From NCBI GenBank assembly GCA_030601645.1, contig JAUWBQ010000021.1:1-14841 (forward strand): a DNA stretch of 14,841 nucleotides. The letters are read 5' to 3'. Each line of letters opens with the position of its first letter. Position 1 is the first letter of the stretch. This DNA comes from Candidatus Bathyarchaeota archaeon. Lineage in GTDB: Archaea; Thermoproteota; Bathyarchaeia; TCS64. A model generated the notes under the pieces. That model had not been told where the DNA came from. It was given only the letters and a program-made list of their open reading frames with translations, and ran no database searches. Of the stretch, positions 6,484 through 11,954 are shown piece by piece. The translations under genes and the position numbers were made by a program.

Positions 6484-8259
6484 ATGTCAGATGAGTACGA
6501 CATACTGATCAAGAACGCATCCATCGTTGACGGCACAGGTTCCCCAGCCTACAAGGGCGCTATAGCCGTCAAGGACGAATGCATAGCTGCAGTTGGAAAG
6601 GTTGAGGGAGACTTGAGGGCTGACGCCGAGAAGGTCATCGACGCATGTAGCCTCGTCGTGACCCCCGGGTTCATCGACGTCCATAACCACGGCGACCTCA
6701 GCATCCTCTACTACCCCCAAGCCGAGAGCTTCGTCCGCCAGGGGATCACCACCTTCGTCGGCGGCCAGTGCGGCGACAGCCCCGGCCCCTTCGGAGACTA
6801 CATAGGCCTCCCCTGGGTCCTAAGCGATCTCTACGTCGATGTACGGCCGACTATGTACAACAGGGAGTGGCTGGTTCCGAGGGATATCTTGAACGCCAGG
6901 CACAAGGAGATCTACGGCTGGGAGATCGACTGGAATACCCTCGGGGAGTTCTTCCAGCGGGTGGAGGCGAAGGGCCTGAGCCCCAACTACGCTCCCCTGG
7001 TCGGCCACGGGGACGTCAGGAGCCTCGTCATGGGCCCCGACTTCAAGCGCAAGGCCACCAAGAGGGAGGTGAGGGAGATGAGGAAGCACGTCGAGCAGGC
7101 GATGCTGGACGGCTGCATCGGGATCAGCGTCGGGCGGGACTACGACCCCGGCATCTGGGCGGGCTTCGAGGAGATCCTGGCCTGTGCGAAGGTAGCAGCC
7201 AAGTACGGGGGCGTCTACGCCAGCCACAGCCTCCGTACGGGCCACAGGAAGTCCCGGAGGCCGGGTGAGTTCCCTCCCGCCAAGACAGGGGGCGTCCTGG
7301 AGGCCATCGACATGGGGAGGAAGGCGAAGATGCCTGTACAGATCTCACACCTAAGCGCCCTGTACGACGTGAGGCCGGGCGCGAGCGATATAATGACAGA
7401 AGCCGCTGTGAGAGCTACTCTGAATATAATCGACGAAGCCAGGGAGGAGGGGGTCGACGTCAACTTCGACGAGATACCCAACCACCTCGCAGGCGGGATA
7501 GGGACGACCCCCTGGCTGGTCGGCTATCTCACCCCCTGGCTCAGGGTGGCGGGGAGCCTCGAGCAGCTCGTCAACGCCCTCCGGATGGATGAGTTCCGGG
7601 AGGAGATCAAGGAGAACATCTGGGCCGGCAAGCACTACGGCCTCAACCCCAACATCAACGAGAACTGGGCGAAGCAGCGCACCATAGTCGCCTGCAGCGA
7701 CGAGCGCTTCGTCGACAAGACACTCGCGGAGATCGCTGAAGAGTTGGACGTCGATCCGTTGGACGCGCTTTTCGAGGTCATCATGGCCGACCCTGAGACG
7801 AAGGCCGTCAGGAAGGGGGGCGACGACAGGGTGAAACTCATGTTCTTCAAGCACCCGGAGATGATGATCGGCGTCGACACCTTCGCCGTCGACGACAAGA
7901 GGGAGAGCCGGCACCCCCCCTGGTCGCTGCCCAACGAGAACAGCTACGGCGGCTTCCCAAGATACCTCCGCAGGGCGTACAGGGAGACGGGCACCCTCAG
8001 CCTGGAGGAGGCCATCAGGAAGGTCACAAGCCTGCCGGCTAGGAAGTTCAAGCTCAATGGCAGGGGAGTACTCGAGACAGGGGCCTTCGCAGACATCGTC
8101 GTCTTTAACCCGGAGACGGTGACCGATAAGGGCGACCAGTTGACCCCCCGGCGATATCCCGAGGGTATAGAACACGTCATGGTGAACGGAACCATCGTGG
8201 TGGAGAACTCGGAGCACACAGGGACGAGACCCGGAAAGGTCCTTCGCAGAGAGGAGTGA
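6484..8259 (+). CDS. N-acyl-D-amino-acid deacylase (D-aminoacylase family)
   Basis: This is a cytoplasmic amidohydrolase-superfamily enzyme that removes the acyl group from N-acyl-D-amino acids. With ATG 6484 the protein has 591 residues. Metal ligands are His67 and His69 (GFIDVHNHGDL), Cys96 (GGQCGDS), His248 (YASHSLR), His289 (QISHLSA) and probably Asp465 (MIGVDTF). The first three have the same residue numbers I recall for the Alcaligenes faecalis enzyme, whose set is His67, His69, Cys96, His220, His250 and Asp366. The small beta domain is formed by residues 1-60 and the C-terminal part (ETGAFADIVVFNPETV, 531-546). At 591 residues it is about 100 longer than the roughly 480-residue classical enzyme. 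The extra length lies mainly between His289 and Asp465, with a smaller insert between Cys96 and His248. A TTG at 6475 is an alternative start, less likely. The stop is two bases from the convergent gene. D-hydantoinase-like or dipeptidase activity is a lesser alternative. Confidence 0.88.
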   Translation: MSDEYDILIKNASIVDGTGSPAYKGAIAVKDECIAAVGKVEGDLRADAEKVIDACSLVVTPGFIDVHNHGDLSILYYPQAESFVRQGITTFVGGQCGDSPGPFGDYIGLPWVLSDLYVDVRPTMYNREWLVPRDILNARHKEIYGWEIDWNTLGEFFQRVEAKGLSPNYAPLVGHGDVRSLVMGPDFKRKATKREVREMRKHVEQAMLDGCIGISVGRDYDPGIWAGFEEILACAKVAAKYGGVYASHSLRTGHRKSRRPGEFPPAKTGGVLEAIDMGRKAKMPVQISHLSALYDVRPGASDIMTEAAVRATLNIIDEAREEGVDVNFDEIPNHLAGGIGTTPWLVGYLTPWLRVAGSLEQLVNALRMDEFREEIKENIWAGKHYGLNPNINENWAKQRTIVACSDERFVDKTLAEIAEELDVDPLDALFEVIMADPETKAVRKGGDDRVKLMFFKHPEMMIGVDTFAVDDKRESRHPPWSLPNENSYGGFPRYLRRAYRETGTLSLEEAIRKVTSLPARKFKLNGRGVLETGAFADIVVFNPETVTDKGDQLTPRRYPEGIEHVMVNGTIVVENSEHTGTRPGKVLRREE

Positions 8260-8261
8260 GC

Positions 8262-8621
8262 CTAAAAGGGGAGGAACTTTCTCCAGCCTTTCTTGGGAGA
8301 CGCCCCTTCCTCCGCTTTCCTGGCCTGTTTCAGCCTCTTCTTCTCTTCTTCTTCCTTTTTCCCCTTCTCTTCCAGCTCCCGGATGAGCCTCTCCACATTC
8401 TCCTTGTTCTGGAAGGTGGCTAGGTATGGCATGCTCTTGTCGCCTATGAAAGGGACGAATGGAGCGACCATGTAGCGGGCCAGCTGTCCCCCAACGGATG
8501 CAAGGGGTTTCATGGACTCCAAGATCAGGATGGCAACGAGATCCATGTCGTACTTGTATATAGTCTCAGCCGCCTTCTTGATTATCTTGTCCTCTTCATC
8601 GTCGGAAGGGTCTTCCCACAT
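8262..8621 (-). CDS. Conserved-looking 119-residue protein of unknown function
   Basis: I do not recognise a named family, but the chain has clear structure. An acidic N-terminus (EDPSDDEEDK, 3-12) leads to helix KAAETIYKYDMDLVAIL and the apolar core LILESMKPLASVGGQ and YMVAPFVPFIG (about 24-60). A later segment NKENVERLIRELEEK is followed by a highly charged Lys/Glu tail ending KKGWRKFLPF. I recall short archaeal and bacterial proteins with a similar pattern (an apolar LES-x-KPL stretch followed by ENvErLi), which would make it an uncharacterised conserved family; this needs a search. The core is only moderately hydrophobic, so peripheral membrane association is possible. The start is ATG 8619-8621 after GGGGTGAG (minus strand, about 8630-8637); a TTG one codon upstream is less likely. 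Its TAG stop is two bases from the stop of the convergent deacylase. Confidence 0.7.
   Translation of the reverse strand: MWEDPSDDEEDKIIKKAAETIYKYDMDLVAILILESMKPLASVGGQLARYMVAPFVPFIGDKSMPYLATFQNKENVERLIRELEEKGKKEEEEKKRLKQARKAEEGASPKKGWRKFLPF
8335..8373 (+). terminator. Pyrimidine tract inside the convergent gene, likely terminator for the deacylase
   Basis: The plus strand is almost pure C and T here (CTTCTTCTTCCTTTTT and similar). It begins about 75 bases past the deacylase stop. The convergent genes leave no room for a terminator between them, so this tract, which encodes the Lys/Glu-rich tail of the opposite protein, is the first plausible stop signal. Confidence 0.35.
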
Positions 8622-8652
8622 CAAGAGCGCTCACCCCATATTCTGCAACATC

Positions 8653-8664
8653 GAATATTTATTT
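8653..8664 (-). promoter_or_regulatory. TATA-like box for the 119-residue protein gene
   Basis: Minus strand reads AAATAAATATTC, 32-43 bases before the ATG at 8621. The transcript would begin near 8632, just ahead of or at the ribosome binding site. Confidence 0.5.
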
Positions 8665-8722
8665 ACCTGTCTTCCATCGAGGAAAATTCCTTAATTATTG
8701 GCGTGCGGTCTAATTAAATTGT

Positions 8723-8733
8723 AAAAAAAGGGG
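8723..8733 (-). terminator. T-run terminator of the membrane operon
   Basis: On the minus strand CCCC is followed by seven T residues, 13-23 bases past the TAA stop of the last operon gene (8746). This is a strong archaeal-type T-tract. The remaining spacer up to 8652 is AT-rich and shows no gene. Confidence 0.6.
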
Positions 8734-8745
8734 TTAGGAAAGAGG

Positions 8746-9423
8746 TTATCTTCCGGTATACCATTCAATCTTCTTGGTCTTGTATCCGTACGCCAAGATT
8801 GCCGCTATGATCACTAGGAACGCATAGGTGTACATACTGACCCGCGGATCCAGCATGGCCACGAGGCGGCCGATGACCAGCTCCATCCTGAAGGAGACGG
8901 TCTGACCGTAGGCCACGCCGAAGGCGCACAGTAGGAACACCCTGCCAGCTGTGTTTACGTACTTGTAGACTCCAGAGCTCTGGGCCGTGAAGAGGAAGTA
9001 GGCCGCGGCAGTGCATGTCCCGATCACCATCACAATGTTATTGAGCGAGTTCCATGGGAGCAGCGTCGCCTGGATCTGTCCAAGGAAGTCCGCCGTCACC
9101 GTCGTCCTCATGGCCAACCCCAGGCCCACGCCTACCGTCAACACGACGGGGTAACGCGAGATCCAGATGTACTCGGCCTTTAGGCGGGCAAGCAACATCA
9201 GTGAGAGGAGTATGGCGATTATGTAGACGAATTCTCCCCCAGCAACTTTGCCGATGGCGTTCTTATTGATGAAGTCCCAGTTAGTGGCGAATATGTAGCC
9301 GCCGAGGATACCCATGTAGATGTTCTCTGTGATCTTGGAGATCGGGTTGTCGCCGATCAGGACCGAGTAAGCCCCGAGAGAGACGGCCGACCCAGCCAGC
9401 AATCCTAGTACTTCTGCGTCCAT
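8746..9423 (-). CDS. Multi-span membrane protein, last gene of the four-gene membrane operon
   Basis: A 225-residue protein with about seven predicted spans (roughly 4-23, 33-49, 64-79, 92-108, 126-146, 158-176, 198-215). There are few charged residues outside short loops, and the C-terminal tail is basic (YKTKKIEWYTGR), probably cytoplasmic. No catalytic motif is visible and I do not recognise a named family. The start is ATG 9421-9423, which overlaps the TGA of the preceding gene by one base (TGATG). GAGGTGAG lies six or so bases upstream, inside the end of that gene, so translation is coupled. A TTG one codon earlier is less likely. Its only context is the operon with the DUF6754-like protein and two others, so it is probably the membrane core of the same complex. 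Loop residues conserved in relatives would be the place to look for function. Confidence 0.75.
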   Translation of the reverse strand: MDAEVLGLLAGSAVSLGAYSVLIGDNPISKITENIYMGILGGYIFATNWDFINKNAIGKVAGGEFVYIIAILLSLMLLARLKAEYIWISRYPVVLTVGVGLGLAMRTTVTADFLGQIQATLLPWNSLNNIVMVIGTCTAAAYFLFTAQSSGVYKYVNTAGRVFLLCAFGVAYGQTVSFRMELVIGRLVAMLDPRVSMYTYAFLVIIAAILAYGYKTKKIEWYTGR

Positions 9424-10262
9424 CAAGCCTCACCTCTCGACCTCTGTATAAAGTACAGCACGTTTCCGAGGAGCACCATTATCATCCAGAGCAGTCCTCC
9501 GAAGTTGGTAGCCATGGCCTGCCCCAGGGCTGGTCCAGGCAGGTTGAGGAGGAACTCGTACTCCGCGGATCCCCTGACCCCGCCGAAGATACCCTGCAGC
9601 TGACCGGCGCTGATGTAGGGGCTGAAGTTTGGTACTTCGTTGGTCGTTGCCATGCCGGTTATGGGGATGCCGAAGGGTACCGAGATCTGCCGGATGCCGT
9701 ATGGCATGCTACCCTCGGATCCGCCCCACCATAGGATAGCCGCGAAGCCACTGGCATCGTTGATGCCCTCCAACAACGGGATGTCATCGATGGGCGTGTC
9801 GAAATAGTCCGCTTCAATCGTGGCACGGATGTCGTTCCATAGCGCGCCTGTACCAGCCTCCCCTCCTGCGACGTATCCCAAGTGAACCCAGTCCACGCCG
9901 TTCTCTGCGGGCGTACCAGCCGGCAGTTTAGCCAAAGCTGTCTCGATGGCCGTCATCGTCCAGACGTTCTGCTCCGTACCTATGCTGAAGAACACGATCT
10001 TGACTCCTTTCGTCAGCATATGATAGATCTGCACCACCATCCCAGGTCCACCCTGGGGGTAGGTGGCAGCTCCTAATCCGCCTTCGAAGATGACGATGGA
10101 TCCCTCTGGGATGTTATCCGAGAAGTCGAATGCCTGCTGAGAGTAGCTCTGAATCGCCATCGGAAGTACGACGGGGTTCAGGATGGGGAAGGCCAACGCG
10201 ATGAACATGAGGACGTAGATGATCCTCTGGTCGAGTTTCAGTAACTTTTCTGTTATGCTCAT
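9423..10262 (-). CDS. Membrane-anchored protein with a large predicted extracytoplasmic domain
   Basis: A 279-residue protein with one span near each end (about 14-36 and 253-272) and roughly 215 soluble residues between. Basic ends (KLLKLDQR; QRSRGEA) suggest both termini are cytoplasmic and the domain lies outside the cell. The domain looks alpha/beta: IPEGSIVIFEGG (51-62), GVKIVFFSIGTEQNVW (86-101), VDWVHLGYVAGGEAG (123-137), DTPIDDIPLLEGI (155-167), FAAILWWGG (173-181), and GQLQGIFGGVRGSAEYE (220-236). The last resembles a conserved GLLGGLRGAAEYE-type motif that I recall from proteins encoded next to DUF6754 genes in bacteria. No catalytic residues are evident. The start ATG follows GGAGGAGAATGAG, with the preceding TGA one base away. 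It overlaps the next gene by one base. No known function. Confidence 0.78.
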   Translation of the reverse strand: MSITEKLLKLDQRIIYVLMFIALAFPILNPVVLPMAIQSYSQQAFDFSDNIPEGSIVIFEGGLGAATYPQGGPGMVVQIYHMLTKGVKIVFFSIGTEQNVWTMTAIETALAKLPAGTPAENGVDWVHLGYVAGGEAGTGALWNDIRATIEADYFDTPIDDIPLLEGINDASGFAAILWWGGSEGSMPYGIRQISVPFGIPITGMATTNEVPNFSPYISAGQLQGIFGGVRGSAEYEFLLNLPGPALGQAMATNFGGLLWMIMVLLGNVLYFIQRSRGEA

Positions 10263-10263
10263 C

Positions 10264-10917
10264 TCATTCTCCTCCCATTCTCTCCTCGCGGATGCCCAAG
10301 TGCTCCTTCTGCCTGCCTGTGAACACCCTGACGCCGAGGCCCATGATGCCCAGCGCTGTGCCCATGATCATCCCCCTGAAGCCCGCAGAGCTAGGGAAGG
10401 ATCTCAGCCACTCGCCGATGGGAACCACAGGCGGTAATATTATGGCGCCGATGGGTATCAGCATCGCCAGAACGATGAAACCACAGAATAGTAGTACTGC
10501 TGCACTCCAGTTGCGAGCCCTGAAGACCCGATAGGCTGCGGACGTTATGTAGAAAGCCGTCAGCGAGTAGAGTGCTGCGCCGATGGGTGCGGTCATGTTG
10601 TTGTAGATCCAGAGGAAGTTCTCGTTCCTGACTCCCATCAGGCCTAAGCCGACGGTGATCAGCAGCGAGGCCATGTAGAAGATGCTGTAATACCATCCGC
10701 CCTTCTGTTCCGAGATCGTTCTAGTGTGGGAAATTGTGAGGAATATGATCCCCAGCATCAATGCGGCAGCAGAGACGACCGTCACGAAGGATCTCATCGT
10801 GACGTTGAAGTTGGTTACCACACCTGGCAACGGGAAGAAGTGCTCCAAGACCATTAGTATGCCCAAGAGGGCGGTCAGATATACCGGGAGCTGTATCTTG
10901 TACATTCTTTCACTCAT
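10264..10917 (-). CDS. Six-span membrane protein of unknown function
   Basis: A 217-residue protein with about six hydrophobic segments (roughly 8-26, 41-62, 76-94, 109-130, 137-160, 182-200). The loop between spans 2 and 3 contains HTRTISEQKGGWYYS, and the one between spans 3 and 4 VRNENFLWIYNN. The C-terminal tail is charged (RVFTGRQKEHLGIREERMGGE) and probably cytoplasmic. I do not recognise a transporter or enzyme family, and no typical substrate-binding motif is visible. The ATG at 10915-10917 is preceded by GGTGAGATGA, and lies nine bases after the stop of the first operon gene. Its own TGA lies one base from the next start. This packing implies stoichiometric synthesis with its neighbours. 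The product is probably a structural or channel subunit of the operon's complex, an inference from context only. Confidence 0.75.
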   Translation of the reverse strand: MSERMYKIQLPVYLTALLGILMVLEHFFPLPGVVTNFNVTMRSFVTVVSAAALMLGIIFLTISHTRTISEQKGGWYYSIFYMASLLITVGLGLMGVRNENFLWIYNNMTAPIGAALYSLTAFYITSAAYRVFRARNWSAAVLLFCGFIVLAMLIPIGAIILPPVVPIGEWLRSFPSSAGFRGMIMGTALGIMGLGVRVFTGRQKEHLGIREERMGGE

Positions 10918-10926
10918 TCATCTCAC

Positions 10927-11706
10927 CTACCATGCAAAGATTCCGGAGATGTCCATTCCCACGGTGGCCAGTATCGATCCCAGCAGGATAAGGATTAGTG
11001 CGATGTACTTGCCGATATCTTGGCCAGCCAGTGAGGCGGTCTGCGTCGGATCCTGAGAGACGTAGGCCCCCAGGGCGTAGAGCTCCTCGCCGATGATGCT
11101 GTAGTCGCAGATGGCTACCAGGAAGGGGATGTTGTGGGTGGTGTCTGTGCCTCCCAGGGTGAGGGCTCCTACCCTGGCGGCGTTCTCGGTGAAGATGACG
11201 GCCTTGTGGTACCAGCTGCCGAGGAAGAAGACCCCGGCAACCCTCTCGCTCCACATGTTGTTGATGATGTACATCCTGTCTGCGCCCGATGGGAGGTATA
11301 TGACCGTGCCGAAGGGATCGAAGTCCTCCGGCTTCCCCTCTGCCTTGTAGGCTTCTTCGACGATGTCGTTTGCGATGGAGTAGGCAAGCCCCTGGGTCAC
11401 AGGGACGAAGAACTTGGCCCCGAGCCGGGCGGCCATCCTCGCTGTGTAGGCGAGGATCTGGAAAGCCGCGACCGTGGGGGCTAGGACGCTCGGAGTCGTC
11501 ATTTGGACGTTGTCCATGAGGTACCAGGCCGGGCGGCCCATCTCGACACATCTTCCAATGATCTCCTCGATGGCGTCTACAGCCTGAAGTCGCCTGAGCT
11601 TCGGCATTTTTCCTGAGTAAGACCGTTGCATGTAGTATAGGATCCCTGCCACTATGACTAGCAGGGCAAGTAGACCTAACGCTCTTCCAGCTATGAGTAT
11701 AGACAT
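10927..11706 (-). CDS. DUF6754-like membrane protein, first gene of the membrane operon
   Basis: A 259-residue protein with an N-terminal span (about 7-26), a basic juxtamembrane stretch (QRSYSGKMPKLRR), a soluble domain of about 200 residues, and a C-terminal span (about 233-253). The basic stretch places the domain in the cytoplasm. Recognisable blocks are AVDAIEEIIGRCVEMGRPAW (in parts, 42-61), FQILAYTARMAARLGAKFF (82-100), IVEEAYKAEGKPEDF (115-129), VGALTLGGTDTTHNIPF (179-195) and CDYSIIGEELYALGAYVSQDP (in parts, 200-220), then SLAGQD. This pattern matches the DUF6754 family as I remember it, a group with no known function found in bacteria and archaea. Start ATG 11704-11706 follows GGAGA by eight bases and a strong TATA box by about 36-46. 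It is divergent from the M14 peptidase. Confidence 0.75.
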   Translation of the reverse strand: MSILIAGRALGLLALLVIVAGILYYMQRSYSGKMPKLRRLQAVDAIEEIIGRCVEMGRPAWYLMDNVQMTTPSVLAPTVAAFQILAYTARMAARLGAKFFVPVTQGLAYSIANDIVEEAYKAEGKPEDFDPFGTVIYLPSGADRMYIINNMWSERVAGVFFLGSWYHKAVIFTENAARVGALTLGGTDTTHNIPFLVAICDYSIIGEELYALGAYVSQDPTQTASLAGQDIGKYIALILILLGSILATVGMDISGIFAW

Positions 11707-11741
11707 TATAGGTTTCTCCAGAGGAGGGATATCCCGTACTT

Positions 11742-11752
11742 ATTATATATAA
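11742..11752 (-). promoter_or_regulatory. Strong TATA box of the membrane operon
   Basis: Minus strand reads TTATATATAAT, the best TATA match in the window. It lies about 40 bases before the operon's first ATG and predicts a leader of about 16 bases that includes the GGAGA at 11715-11719. Confidence 0.7.
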
Positions 11753-11914
11753 TTTTCAGTGAAAATGACACGAAAAAACGTCGCTTTTAAGAACAGTTTA
11801 TAATAAGAGAAAATATTTAGAAAATAGCCCTGATTGCCCTTCAAAGTAGAAAATGTTCGGAAAAAAGTCGTGAAACGACGATTCAAGCTTAGTTTAACTT
11901 AATCTTAACAGCAT

Positions 11915-11935
11915 AGTTTTAAGAACCTTAAAACT
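11915..11935. promoter_or_regulatory. Perfect inverted repeat, likely operator over the M14 peptidase promoter
   Basis: AGTTTTAAG, then AAC, then CTTAAAACT: two perfect nine-base arms around three bases. The left arm also supplies the best TATA-like box for the M14 gene, about 30-40 bases before its ATG, so a bound dimeric regulator would block or position the transcription factors. The ten-base string TTTTAAGAAC of the left side recurs at 11785-11794, upstream of the membrane operon's TATA box. A hairpin role is less likely since the site is probably at or upstream of the transcript start. Confidence 0.55.
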
Positions 11936-11954
11936 CTCTAGAAATGAGTTAACA

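Noticed and set aside
7351..8217. Long minus-strand frame (288 codons) opposite the D-aminoacylase
   Set aside because: No recognisable domain, no promoter or ribosome binding site. It mirrors the GC-rich third positions of the deacylase, whose metal-site motifs prove the plus strand is coding.
11867..11879. Small hairpin GTCGT-GAA-ACGAC in the divergent spacer
   Set aside because: Only five-base arms, not at a transcript end and not placed at a promoter. Not distinguishable from chance, though a partly similar CGTCG occurs at 11779-11783.
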